A DNA stretch of 57,827 nt from positions 49,721 to 107,547 of the forward strand of contig NZ_KE992087.1 of assembly GCF_000466425.1 (NCBI RefSeq), given 5' to 3'. The translations under genes and the position numbers were made by a program. Position 1 is the first letter of the stretch, and each line of letters starts with the position of its first letter. Positions 17,980 to 26,688 of this stretch are shown here, piece by piece. The notes under the pieces were generated by a model, which saw only the letters and a program-made list of their open reading frames with translations, was not told the origin of the DNA and ran no database searches. This DNA comes from Capnocytophaga sp. oral taxon 863 str. F0517 (GTDB lineage Bacteria; Bacteroidota; Bacteroidia; Flavobacteriales; Flavobacteriaceae).

Positions 17980-19314
17980 TTAGCTGTTGAGTAGTTTGTC
18001 TATATCTATATCAGTAGCTATTGCTTTAATAAGTCTGATATTATTTTTTTTTAAAGCTTCTTTTCCCTGTACAAGAACTCTGTCAAACTGATTTGCAGGG
18101 ATTTCAAATATTTTTTCTATTCTACTTTTAAAGTACTCAGTAGTAGCTTCTGGAACTATGATGTCTATTTTCTTGTTAAAATGCAGATTTCTTAAAATAT
18201 CATTGAAATGTTCGTCAGCACTATTGAAAGAATAGCCCACAATAACTATGTGTTCAGCCTCTTGAACCCATTCTGAAGCTTTAGCCCAGAGCTCAATGTA
18301 TTTGTAAGAGAGTATGGGTTTTAGTCTCAAAGGCGGAACTAAAGAAGGAATGATATGTATTTGTTCTTCAATATTATTGTTGGTTACATCAATAGAAGGT
18401 TTGATAGTGGAGTGTAAAAACTCACTCACATTTAAGTGGTTTAGATCCTCTATTGGCAATAGATTTCTCGTATCCATTCTTACATATTCAGCAAGTCCTC
18501 CATGAAAATAGATAACATTTTCCTTGCCTAATTGATTCTCTAAAAAGGAAGTATAGTTGAGAGTGATAGCTCTTAAAGATGTTGGTAATTTTCCATAGAA
18601 AGGCATTTTAGCATTCCTTTTCTTGGAAAGTGCCTCTAGTACTTCTTTCTGCTTAAATACAAGATAAGCCCACAGTACCCAAGAAATATATATGTAGCTC
18701 TTAATATCAGCACTTTTATTGTTATAGAAACCTAAGAATTTTTCTATTAAAAGAAGTTCAATATTTAGCATTTCTGCCCCTAAAGCTTCTGCTACAGCGT
18801 GAGATTTACCTTCAAGGCCTAATCTTAGTGTAATTTTAAGAATTTCTTTAAAAGTATCAGATAATGAAAGCTTGTGAATGTCTAAGATAGAATCACTATC
18901 AATCAAATCATCAGCTTTGTTAGGAAAAACTTCACGAATTAAATTCTCAATTTCCTCATCTAAATTGCTGTTTTCAGCAATAGTAACTAATTTGTTAAAA
19001 AGCCTAATGATTAGCATTCCGTGCTTGTAGATTCTATCATCTTCACTTAATCCTTTTATAGCCTCTTGAACACGTTTAACCATTTTCCTTTGTTCGTCTG
19101 GCTCTCTGGTTACAATTTTATCAACAGCTGTCTTTATCATACTGTTGAAGCTAAATCTCATATTAGGAAGCATTTCTCTTAATACTTCATCAATACGTTT
19201 TCCTTCTTCTGTCTTTAGAAAACCAGTTATTCCGCCTAACAAAGTGTTTGCTAAGGGAAAATCAATACCTTTGGAGCGGTCAACTCCTGCTCCTGTAATT
19301 AATAAATGCTTCAT
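17980..19314 (-). CDS. SIR2-family putative NADase inside the type I restriction operon
   Basis: A 444-residue protein with a split SIR2 fold. The N-terminus has the NAD-binding GAG loop (ITGAGVDRSKGIDFP, residues 6-20). A helical insert (about 30-240) follows. Then comes L-N253-Y254, H271 in YFHGGL as candidate catalytic Asn and His, and VGYSFNSADEHF (359-370) as the ribose-binding loop. SIR2 proteins of this type act as NAD-degrading effectors in several anti-phage systems. It sits between hsdS and hsdR with gaps of 8 and 12 bp on the same strand, so it should be made with the restriction enzyme. No transmembrane helix or sensor domain is visible. Confidence 0.8.
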   Translation of the reverse strand: MKHLLITGAGVDRSKGIDFPLANTLLGGITGFLKTEEGKRIDEVLREMLPNMRFSFNSMIKTAVDKIVTREPDEQRKMVKRVQEAIKGLSEDDRIYKHGMLIIRLFNKLVTIAENSNLDEEIENLIREVFPNKADDLIDSDSILDIHKLSLSDTFKEILKITLRLGLEGKSHAVAEALGAEMLNIELLLIEKFLGFYNNKSADIKSYIYISWVLWAYLVFKQKEVLEALSKKRNAKMPFYGKLPTSLRAITLNYTSFLENQLGKENVIYFHGGLAEYVRMDTRNLLPIEDLNHLNVSEFLHSTIKPSIDVTNNNIEEQIHIIPSLVPPLRLKPILSYKYIELWAKASEWVQEAEHIVIVGYSFNSADEHFNDILRNLHFNKKIDIIVPEATTEYFKSRIEKIFEIPANQFDRVLVQGKEALKKNNIRLIKAIATDIDIDKLLNS

Positions 19315-19322
19315 ATTTCTTT

Positions 19323-20495
19323 TTATTTTATTGTTAAAACTTCTCCAGTAAGCAACTTTTGCATCAGTGTTTTCTTTTGAGCTTGCAAGAGTTGTAGTTT
19401 TTGTTCGTATAGCTTGAGCTCTTGATGGGCAGTATCAAGAATTTTTGTAATTTTTTTTTGTTTTTCGATATTAGGAATAAAAAATTCCATTTCAGAAAGA
19501 GCTTTAAAAGACAATGTATCTCTTACACTTCCTTGTACATATGTAGGTATACGAACTAAAAAACTATTTGATTTTAGATGATAGTATAAGAATTTAGATG
19601 ATAAATAGTCTTTTTTAGTTTCAAAAACTATGTACATAGGGCTTAATATGCCTATTTCTGAATCTTGTAGTAAATCTATAGAGCCTACATTTACTCTTGA
19701 AGGATTGTATGCAAATTGTCCTTTACTTACTATTTTATAATTAGAAACATCAGAACTAGCTAATTCCCTTCCAAATTGCTCAAATTGATTAATAAAACCT
19801 TTGCTATTTGTAACAGATAGTACTTTTTTTACTTGGAGATTAGAATTTCTATTGGATATTTCTTTTATATATTTCCCAATAGTTTTATAATTACTTTTCT
19901 CTCCCGTTAGCAACTGTTGGGCAAGCCCTTGGTTGCGCTGTTTTAGCTGGGTGATAATTTGGGTGGTAAGGCGAATAGCTTTATCACAAGTAAGTAGTAT
20001 CTCGGCTATCTTTTCTTGCTCTTTTAATGGGGGAAGAGGAAGTTTTAGCATTTCTAATTGAGATGAATATATATGAACTACCGAATGTCCTTGTCCCATA
20101 CTAAACTTTTGTTTTTTGGCAATATCAGAATTTAATAGATAAGACATTACAATTGGGTTTTGTTCGGTTCTAAACACTATAATATCTCCTCCTGCATATC
20201 CTATTTCATCATCAATAAAAGTAGCACACTTCCCAATGTCTTCTAAGGTTTCGCCAGAGCCTGCAAAACAAATATCTCCATATCTTATTTCTTGACTTAT
20301 AAGAGCTGTTTCTTTATCAATGAATGATTTTACACCTTCTATTACAAAATTGTACTTAGTATATAAGTCTCCATAAGTTAAACATTTGAAACCTGTATCT
20401 GTAATTTTATTTTTGGGTACACCTTTCCCTTTAAAGAAAATACCTATCTCTCCTAACTTCTTTATTTTCCAATGTTTGGGTATATTTGTTATCAT
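19323..20495 (-). CDS. hsdS: Type I restriction enzyme, S subunit (two target domains)
   Basis: A 390-residue specificity subunit with two target recognition domains. Each is followed by a helical spacer: EKIAEILLTCDKAIRLTTQIITQLKQR ends the first, KKITKILDTAHQELKLYEQKLQLL the second. The motif LLTGE occurs at the end of both spacers (about residues 193-197 and 382-386), the usual conserved repeats. It determines the bipartite DNA target of the HsdM and HsdR subunits. The start overlaps the Fic stop by 4 bp (ATGA). The recognition sequence cannot be read from the protein. Confidence 0.92.
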   Translation of the reverse strand: MITNIPKHWKIKKLGEIGIFFKGKGVPKNKITDTGFKCLTYGDLYTKYNFVIEGVKSFIDKETALISQEIRYGDICFAGSGETLEDIGKCATFIDDEIGYAGGDIIVFRTEQNPIVMSYLLNSDIAKKQKFSMGQGHSVVHIYSSQLEMLKLPLPPLKEQEKIAEILLTCDKAIRLTTQIITQLKQRNQGLAQQLLTGEKSNYKTIGKYIKEISNRNSNLQVKKVLSVTNSKGFINQFEQFGRELASSDVSNYKIVSKGQFAYNPSRVNVGSIDLLQDSEIGILSPMYIVFETKKDYLSSKFLYYHLKSNSFLVRIPTYVQGSVRDTLSFKALSEMEFFIPNIEKQKKITKILDTAHQELKLYEQKLQLLQAQKKTLMQKLLTGEVLTIK

Positions 20496-21778
20496 ACTTC
20501 TTTTACTTTTGCTAATAGTTTCTTGCCTAATTGTTGGGGTAAAATGCTTATACGCTCATCATCTGGAAAAGTGCCATAAGGATAGCTCTCTTTAAAAAGC
20601 TCACTGTCTACTATTTTTATACTTAACTCATAATGTTTTTCTTGAAACTGTATTTCTATAGTAGTCTTAAAAAGAGTATCATTTTCTATATAATATCTTT
20701 GGTTTAAACAATACTCATATGTAAGAGAATCCACCTCTTTAGGCAGTTCAATCAAAGTGCTGAAATCAACTTGAATATCATTAAGGCATTCTATTTTTTT
20801 CTTCTCCTGAAATAGTTTGTCAAACTTTTGCAATACAGCTTCACAAGGGGCTATGAGCTTTTGCTGTGCCCATTGAAAAACGTTTAGCACTTGTTGAGGG
20901 GTTTTGTAAGCCTCTTGGTGTTGTAGCTGTCGAGCAAGGAGTGCAATTTCTTTGTCTAAATCATCAGGCTCTTCTATACTTTCGCCTTTAGCTGCTTTGA
21001 TTGCCATTTCCAAGCTACTCACTACTTGTTCTGCTATATAGCGTATAAAGGATTCGTATTGTCCTGTATCAGCTAAGTGGAGTGCGTGCAAATAGTTCTG
21101 TTTGTCACTTGATTTGATAACCACTGGGGGCAACTTATGTGCTAAAAGTACGTAATTCATTAGCAAACGCGATACGCGTCCGTTACCATCGTCAAAAGGA
21201 TGAATACACACAAATTTGTAATGAAACATAGCCGCAAGGGTTACAGGGTGCAAAGCGGTTTGCTCATCGCGATACCACTCCATAAGTTCTTGCATCTGTA
21301 TAGGTACTTCTTGTGGAGCGGTGTATTCAAACAGCTCTCCATTGGGCAAGCGTACCGAATTGGGTTGGGTCTTATAGCTCCCTACCATTATTTGCCGGCG
21401 GGTGGGGTGCCCATCGGGGGTAATAGCGTTTTTCCAAAAAGGCTGTACGAGAATAATTTGATTAAGCTCCCTAATATCCTTTTCCGTAAGAGGCATCTGT
21501 GTGTCAGCTGCCCATTCTTTTATTTTCTGAAAGGCTACATCGTGGGCTTTCATTTCTTCATAGTCTCTCATGGGGTGGCTCCCATGGGTTTCATCAAAGA
21601 GTAATAGCAATTGAGTATCTCCATAAGTAAGCGTATTTCCCTCTATATGGTTAGAATTATAATTGTACTCCAACCGTACTTTTTTATCCCATCGGCGCTG
21701 GTTCTCAGGGCTCATAGGAAGTAGGCTATGGTAGGTAGCCGAAAGTTGGTCTATATAGTTTAAAATATCTGTTGTCAT
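20492..21778 (-). CDS. Fic domain protein with N-terminal inhibitory motif
   Basis: A 428-residue Fic protein. The catalytic loop HPFDDGNGR (193-201) is complete, with His193 as the base. An inhibitory helix motif S42-x3-E46-G47 in NSNHIEGN lies near the N-terminus, typical of self-inhibited class II Fic enzymes. The C-terminal part (about 290-428) is likely a target-binding or winged-helix region. Fic enzymes attach AMP or other nucleotides to proteins. The gene overlaps hsdM at its start (TAATG) and hsdS at its end, so it belongs to the operon. Fic genes inside type I operons recur in other bacteria; whether it acts on the Hsd proteins is unknown. Confidence 0.9.
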   Translation of the reverse strand: MTTDILNYIDQLSATYHSLLPMSPENQRRWDKKVRLEYNYNSNHIEGNTLTYGDTQLLLLFDETHGSHPMRDYEEMKAHDVAFQKIKEWAADTQMPLTEKDIRELNQIILVQPFWKNAITPDGHPTRRQIMVGSYKTQPNSVRLPNGELFEYTAPQEVPIQMQELMEWYRDEQTALHPVTLAAMFHYKFVCIHPFDDGNGRVSRLLMNYVLLAHKLPPVVIKSSDKQNYLHALHLADTGQYESFIRYIAEQVVSSLEMAIKAAKGESIEEPDDLDKEIALLARQLQHQEAYKTPQQVLNVFQWAQQKLIAPCEAVLQKFDKLFQEKKKIECLNDIQVDFSTLIELPKEVDSLTYEYCLNQRYYIENDTLFKTTIEIQFQEKHYELSIKIVDSELFKESYPYGTFPDDERISILPQQLGKKLLAKVKEV

Positions 21779-23310
21779 TACACAAGGTTTAATTCTTTTA
21801 AATATTGTTCTATTTGTTGCTCTACTTGGCTGAGCTCTTGTTTTAGTTGTCCCAGCTCACTATGTACAGTAGCTATGTCTACCAAAGTTTCTGGCTCAAA
21901 AGTATCTACATAGCGTGGAATGTTTAGGTTGTAGTCATTAGTTTGTATCTCTGCTAAAGTAGCTCGATAGGCAAAACGTTCTTCTATTACACTGCCTTTT
22001 TTACCGTTAATGGGCTTAGCTTTTTTGTAGTTCTGATATACCGAAACAATATGGCTAATGTCCTCATCACGCAAATGGTTTTGATTTTTGCCACTTTCAT
22101 AAGCCTTGCTCGCATCTATAAAAAGTACATCAGTATTAGCTCCTTTTGCTCGGTTGAAAATCAGGATAGCCGCCGGAATACTGGTGCCGTAGAATAGGTT
22201 GGCAGGCAAGCCTATTACCGCTTCTAACAGGTTCTCCTCTATGAGTTGTTGCCTAATAATTTTCTCGGAGCTACCACGAAAGAGTACCCCGTGAGGCACA
22301 ATCACTCCCACCCGTCCGTTAGTCTCGTGGGTGGTCTCAATCATATGGCTAATAAAGGCATAATCTCCTTTAGTTTTAGGAGGGATGCCGCGATGAAAAC
22401 GTTGGTAAGGATCAGCAGCTGCATTTTCAGCCCCCCATTTATCTAACGAAAAAGGAGGATTGGCTACCACCACATCAAATTTCATCAGCGCATCATTTTC
22501 TATCAATTGGGGGTGATTCAGGGTGTCGCCCCAAGTGATGGTTGCCGCATCTTGTTCATGCAAGAACATATTCATCAGGCATAGTGCCCAAGTACTACCG
22601 TTATTTTCCTGCCCGTAAAGTGAATAGTTTTTGCCTTGTACTTCTTTAGCTACTTTTATCAGGAGTGAACCCGAACCACAAGCGGGGTCGGCAATGCGGT
22701 CGCCTGCCTTAGGAACTACCAATTTAGCCAAGAGGGTACTCACCTCTGAAGGAGTATAGAACTCGCCAGCCTTTTTACCCGCTTCACCAGCAAAGTGAGC
22801 GATGAGGTATTCGTAACTATCACCTATCACATCGTTACCTGCAAGATGTGAGGGTTTAAGGTCTAAATTGAGGAAGTCAGTAAGGAGTTTTTTGAGTATC
22901 TCGTTGCGTTGCTTGGTAGGGCCAAAAACAGCTTCTGAATTGAAAGAGATACTGCGGAATACATTGGTTAGCTTGCTGCGATTGGCTTCTTCCAAAGCGG
23001 TAAGCCCTATATCTATCACTTCGCCTAAATTGGACTCGTTACGATGGTCGTACAAATAGTCAAAAGTACTTTTTTCAGGAATGACAAAACGGTCTTTCTG
23101 TAACTGCCTATCTATCATGGTCTCATTCCCTTTGTATCTTTCCTTATAAAGAGCCTCCTTTTCCTTACGTACATCCGAGAGGTATTTTACAAAAAGTAAG
23201 GTAAGGATATAATCCTTATACTGACCACTTCCCATGACAGGGCGCAGCGTATCACATGCTTTCCATACTATACTGTTAATAATGTCCCTCGTTATCTTGT
23301 TATCTTCCAT
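21778..23310 (-). CDS. hsdM: Type I restriction-modification, M subunit
   Basis: A 510-residue N6-adenine methyltransferase. The N-terminal helical HsdM domain (about 10-160) is followed by the Rossmann core: FYTP (184-187), AdoMet motif ADPACGSGSLL (207-217), and catalytic NPPF (284-287). It methylates the target named by HsdS and is also part of the restriction complex. It starts 4 bp after the half-HsdS gene and overlaps the Fic start by 1 base. Length is normal for the family. Confidence 0.96.
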   Translation of the reverse strand: MEDNKITRDIINSIVWKACDTLRPVMGSGQYKDYILTLLFVKYLSDVRKEKEALYKERYKGNETMIDRQLQKDRFVIPEKSTFDYLYDHRNESNLGEVIDIGLTALEEANRSKLTNVFRSISFNSEAVFGPTKQRNEILKKLLTDFLNLDLKPSHLAGNDVIGDSYEYLIAHFAGEAGKKAGEFYTPSEVSTLLAKLVVPKAGDRIADPACGSGSLLIKVAKEVQGKNYSLYGQENNGSTWALCLMNMFLHEQDAATITWGDTLNHPQLIENDALMKFDVVVANPPFSLDKWGAENAAADPYQRFHRGIPPKTKGDYAFISHMIETTHETNGRVGVIVPHGVLFRGSSEKIIRQQLIEENLLEAVIGLPANLFYGTSIPAAILIFNRAKGANTDVLFIDASKAYESGKNQNHLRDEDISHIVSVYQNYKKAKPINGKKGSVIEERFAYRATLAEIQTNDYNLNIPRYVDTFEPETLVDIATVHSELGQLKQELSQVEQQIEQYLKELNLV

Positions 23311-23314
23311 TGTA

Positions 23315-23869
23315 TTATGATATTAATTTATGAATAATAGATTGATATAATTGTCGTTCTTTTTGTATCATCTGTTGTCTTAAAATATTTTTTTGCTGAA
23401 ACAACAGATTTAAATCACTTATTTGTTGTTGTATTTTAGGAGGAGGTAAGGGTATTGGCAAGTCCTCTAACTCCTTTTTCCTTAGTGAAAAAATATTACT
23501 ACCTCCTCCCATTTGCCATAATTGTTGCTGGTATTGAGGCAAATTGAGAATAGTAGCCAAATAAGCAGGCAATACAATTGCTCTGTCGACTCTCAATACA
23601 TAAAAAATAGAGGAAGCCACAGCTTTACCCCATTGCGCTCGAAACAAAGTAGCAAAAATTCGGGTACCTTTAGAGGGTAATAAAATATCGTCCTCCAAAA
23701 GAAGATTTTTGTTATACTTCTCATCTTCCTCTACAAAGGCATCCACATTTGCCAAAAATTGATTATTTTCGTCAAAATTTTTGAGTTGTAGGTACAAAAT
23801 TTCTCCTTTGGAGAGCGCACTATCATAACAGCCAAAGTCTATTCTACTTAATTCTTTTAAAGGTTTCAT
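23315..23869 (-). CDS. Half-length HsdS-like protein (single target domain)
   Basis: A 184-residue protein that resembles one half of an HsdS: one target recognition domain and one terminal helix. The domain reads DDILLPSKGTRIFATLF, IFYVLRVD, AYLATILNLP, and PIPLPPPKIQQQISDLNLLFQQKN at the start of the coiled spacer. It is the first gene of the operon, 4 bp before hsdM and directly after the promoter. Half-S proteins can pair with themselves to recognise symmetric sites, or could act as an alternative specificity. A relic of a recombined hsdS is also possible, but the frame is intact and well placed. Confidence 0.7.
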   Translation of the reverse strand: MKPLKELSRIDFGCYDSALSKGEILYLQLKNFDENNQFLANVDAFVEEDEKYNKNLLLEDDILLPSKGTRIFATLFRAQWGKAVASSIFYVLRVDRAIVLPAYLATILNLPQYQQQLWQMGGGSNIFSLRKKELEDLPIPLPPPKIQQQISDLNLLFQQKNILRQQMIQKERQLYQSIIHKLIS

Positions 23870-23909
23870 GGTGTTTTTTGAAAATCTCTACAATTATATT
23901 TTCAGATTG

Positions 23910-23941
23910 CAAAGTAACAACAAATAATTTAATTGTGCAAA
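23910..23941 (-). promoter_or_regulatory. Promoter of the half-S/hsdM/Fic/hsdS/SIR2/hsdR operon
   Basis: On the minus strand TTTG (23938-23941), 20 nt, then TTACTTTG (23910-23917), seven of eight consensus bases. The first start codon follows 41 nt downstream. No other internal promoter of equal quality was seen in the operon. Confidence 0.6.
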
Positions 23942-24225
23942 TTTTTATTGTAGATTTTTTCAAAAAATAGTTTTCCGCAAAAACCCTGATTATCAAATGG
24001 TAAAAGTTTTTCACCCATTACAATCATTGATTATTAAGCGAATCAACTTTAACAAATCGCACTATTACAAACTATTAAAATTCAATCCAGTCAATCTACT
24101 TGAGTACAAAAACCAACCGCTAAAAATTCTCAACACTTGTTAAACTTTTGTATATCTCCCCTAAACCAGTTTATATATACCAGTTTTTTACTACTTTTAC
24201 GCTCATTTTCTAACTTGCCCAAAAA
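23942..24225. other. AT-rich intergenic gap between the defence operon and ftsX
   Basis: No coding sequence or stable RNA is evident. It contains a fragment AAGCGAATCAACTTTAAC near 24037 that recalls the end of the dispersed repeat, and two copies of ACCAGTTT about 24164 and 24180. A promoter for ftsX should lie here, but none matches the consensus well. Confidence 0.5.
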
Positions 24226-25104
24226 GTGCATACGCGAACCGAACGATACAACCGCAGGAAGCTCATCTCTTCCTATTTCTCCGTTACCCTGAGTATTACT
24301 CTGGTGCTCTTCCTATTGGGGTTATTGGGATTTTTGCTGGTCAATGCGAAAAACTTTACCGATAGCTATAAGGAAAACCTGATCATGTCTGTTTTCCTCA
24401 AGGATACCGCCAAGCAAGCCGACATACAGCAGCTCCACAAAACGCTCTCTATGGCTGGCTATACCAAAAAAGTACAGTTTATCTCCAAGGAGCAGGCCGC
24501 ACAGTCCTTTATCGATGAATTGGGGGAGGACTTTATCGCTACCATCGGAGATAACCCCTTGAAAAACTCCTTCGACCTTACCCTTAAGGCCGACTATGTA
24601 GCTCCTGAAAAAATGGAGGAAATAAAGGAAACTATCCTGCAGAACGCCTCCGTCAAAGAAGTGGTCTATGACCGTGCTTCAGTAGAGAAAGTCCATGCCA
24701 ACCTCCAACAGATTTCCATCGTGATCCTCTCTATTTCAGCGATCTTCACCTTGGTGGCTATGCTCCTGATCAACTCCTCCATACGCCTCTCGGTATATTC
24801 CAAGCGGTTTATTATCAAAACCATGCAGCTGGTGGGGGCCACCAAGGCCTTTATCCGCAAGCCGTTTATTATCACCAATATTGCCTTAGGCCTGCTCAGT
24901 GCCCTACTGGCCTGTATCGCCCTAAGCCTATGCCTATACTACCTCAACCAATCCTGGCCTGAATGGGGGCTTTTAGATCACTTCAGCGCTTCGCTATGGA
25001 TCTTTGCCGCCCTATTCGTTATCGGAGCCTTTATCAGCTGGATCAGTACCTATTTCGCTGCACAGCGCTTCCTCAACCTCCATACCGACGAACTCTATTA
25101 CTAA
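24226..25104 (+). CDS. ftsX: Cell division protein FtsX
   Basis: A 292-residue FtsX permease-type protein. It has an N-terminal cytoplasmic stretch, a first membrane helix (ITLVLFLLGLLGFLLV, about 22-38), a periplasmic loop with MSVFLKDTAKQADIQQL, and three C-terminal helices. Together with FtsE it activates cell wall hydrolases at the septum; the ftsE gene is not here. The frame has no good ATG, so GTG at 24226 is the likely start. It is alone on the plus strand and is ended by a strong hairpin. Confidence 0.9.
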   Translation: MHTRTERYNRRKLISSYFSVTLSITLVLFLLGLLGFLLVNAKNFTDSYKENLIMSVFLKDTAKQADIQQLHKTLSMAGYTKKVQFISKEQAAQSFIDELGEDFIATIGDNPLKNSFDLTLKADYVAPEKMEEIKETILQNASVKEVVYDRASVEKVHANLQQISIVILSISAIFTLVAMLLINSSIRLSVYSKRFIIKTMQLVGATKAFIRKPFIITNIALGLLSALLACIALSLCLYYLNQSWPEWGLLDHFSASLWIFAALFVIGAFISWISTYFAAQRFLNLHTDELYY

Positions 25105-25163
25105 ACTTTTAAGGTTATAGGATTTCAGTGCTAAAGAACCTAACTCATTGTTATTCAATACAA

Positions 25164-25191
25164 AACCCCTGCTCACTTCTAAGCAGGGGTT
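25164..25191. terminator. Terminator between ftsX and murG
   Basis: AACCCCTGCT (25164-25173) and AGCAGGGGTT (25182-25191) form a perfect 10-bp stem with an 8-nt loop. It stands between two convergent genes and may end both transcripts. Confidence 0.8.
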
Positions 25192-25232
25192 CTATATAAG
25201 TACTCAAAAAGTCTCCTATACTTCTCAAGAAT

Positions 25233-26306
25233 TTAACTCTTAATCATCAGATCCACAATCTCTTCTGTAGCACGGGGACGGGCTAACTGCTTGAAGTTTT
25301 GGGAAAGGGTTTGTCTTAGGGAGGCATCTTCCAATAGGGAGGCAAACATAGGGGCAAAGTCCATCGCTATAGCCGTTTCCTTGAGCAAAAGAGCTGCCTT
25401 AAGGTCGGCTATAGCCTGTGCATTCTTGGTTTGGTGATCTTCCGCTACATTGGGGGAGGGAACAAAGATAACCGGCTTGCCTACCACGGCCAATTCACTT
25501 ACGGAGCTGGCTCCTGCCCGAGAGATAATCACATCGGCTACCGAGTAGGCGGCCTTCATATCCTCGACAAAGGGAACCACCCGTACCGTATCACTCTCAT
25601 AGGAGCGGTATTCGGGATAATAGTACGCCCCACATTGCCATAATACCTGTACCTTCTTCTCTTGGAATAGGGGCAAATGTGTCTTGACCAACTCATTGAT
25701 CTTTCTCGCTCCAAGGCTTCCTCCTATTACTAGTAGGGTAAAGACCTGTGGGTCAAGCCCCAAGGAGGCAAAAGCCTGGGGTGCTTTGTCGGTGAGCTCC
25801 ACCAAGTCCTTTCGGATAGGATTGCCGGTAAGGTACAGGGGGGTATGGGGAAAATAGCGCTCCATATGGGCATAGGCGACAAAGAGGCCTTGAGCTCCTC
25901 GGGCTACCCATTTGTTGGTGATGCCGGCATAGGAGTTCTGTTCCTGAATGAAGTAGGGTATCCCCAGCCATTGGGCAGCCTTTAGGGTCGGCGCAGAGGC
26001 ATACCCTCCGGTACCGATGACCATATCTGGGCGAAATTCCTTGAGTATCTTATAGGCCTTCCATAAGCTATAGGCTACCCTAAAGGGAAAGGCTAAGGTC
26101 GAGAGGCTTAGCTTGCGCTGTAGGCCACGGATCGGAAGCCCTACAATGGGGTAACCTGCCTGAGGAACCCGCTGCATCTCCATCTTGCCTTCGGCGCCTA
26201 CAAAGAGGATCTCGGCCGAGGTAAAACGCTTTTTGACCTCATCAGCTATGGCCAATGCTGGAAAAATGTGGCCGCCTGTGCCGCCACCGGAGAGTATAAT
26301 TCGCAT
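25233..26306 (-). CDS. murG: UDP-N-acetylglucosamine transferase of peptidoglycan synthesis
   Basis: A 357-residue glycosyltransferase. The N-terminal GGGTGGHIFPALAIADE is the MurG nucleotide/lipid loop. IGGSLGARKINELV, and the UDP-binding block DVIISRAGASSVSELAVVGKPVIFVP, complete the family marks. It adds GlcNAc to undecaprenyl-PP-MurNAc-pentapeptide on the inner membrane to give lipid II. In most bacteria murG follows ftsW; here it is on the other strand, 16 kb away from ftsW and next to a tRNA gene. Confidence 0.96.
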   Translation of the reverse strand: MRIILSGGGTGGHIFPALAIADEVKKRFTSAEILFVGAEGKMEMQRVPQAGYPIVGLPIRGLQRKLSLSTLAFPFRVAYSLWKAYKILKEFRPDMVIGTGGYASAPTLKAAQWLGIPYFIQEQNSYAGITNKWVARGAQGLFVAYAHMERYFPHTPLYLTGNPIRKDLVELTDKAPQAFASLGLDPQVFTLLVIGGSLGARKINELVKTHLPLFQEKKVQVLWQCGAYYYPEYRSYESDTVRVVPFVEDMKAAYSVADVIISRAGASSVSELAVVGKPVIFVPSPNVAEDHQTKNAQAIADLKAALLLKETAIAMDFAPMFASLLEDASLRQTLSQNFKQLARPRATEEIVDLMIKS

Positions 26307-26386
26307 AAGTACTCCTATATAATTGTAAAAAAAAGAACTATCTCTGGAGGGAGATAGTTCCTAAAAGTAAAATCATGTCTTTCAAA

Positions 26387-26462
26387 TGGTGGTGCCTCCA
26401 GGAATCGAACCAGGGACACAAGGATTTTCAGTCCTTTGCTCTACCAACTGAGCTAAGGCACC
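26387..26462 (-). tRNA. tRNA-Phe (GAA)
   Basis: On the minus strand a complete 76-nt cloverleaf: acceptor GGTGCCT/AGGCACC, D-arm with AGCTCAGTTGGTAGAGC, anticodon stem AAGGA/TCCTT with loop CTGAAAA (anticodon GAA), T-arm around GGTTCGATTCC, discriminator A and an encoded CCA end (26387-26389). Confidence 0.96.
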
Positions 26463-26688
26463 ATTGGTGTTTTAATTCGGGTGCAAAGGTACAACTTTTT
26501 TCCGAACCTACAAGCAAAAATCCATATTTTTTTTGAAAAAATGTAATTATTTTTTTATTCGACTGTTTTTCAATGTATTAAGCAATTCATTTTTTATTGA
26601 AGGAAAATTTTAACAAGTCCATTTTATTTTTTTCTTGTATAAAAGCCAAAAAAGTTGGATATTTGCAAGCTGTAATAATAACGACTTT

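Noticed and set aside
26635-26688. Upstream extension of the outer membrane protein from a TTG
   Set aside because: A promoter-like element lies inside it and a normal signal peptide begins at the ATG at 26689.
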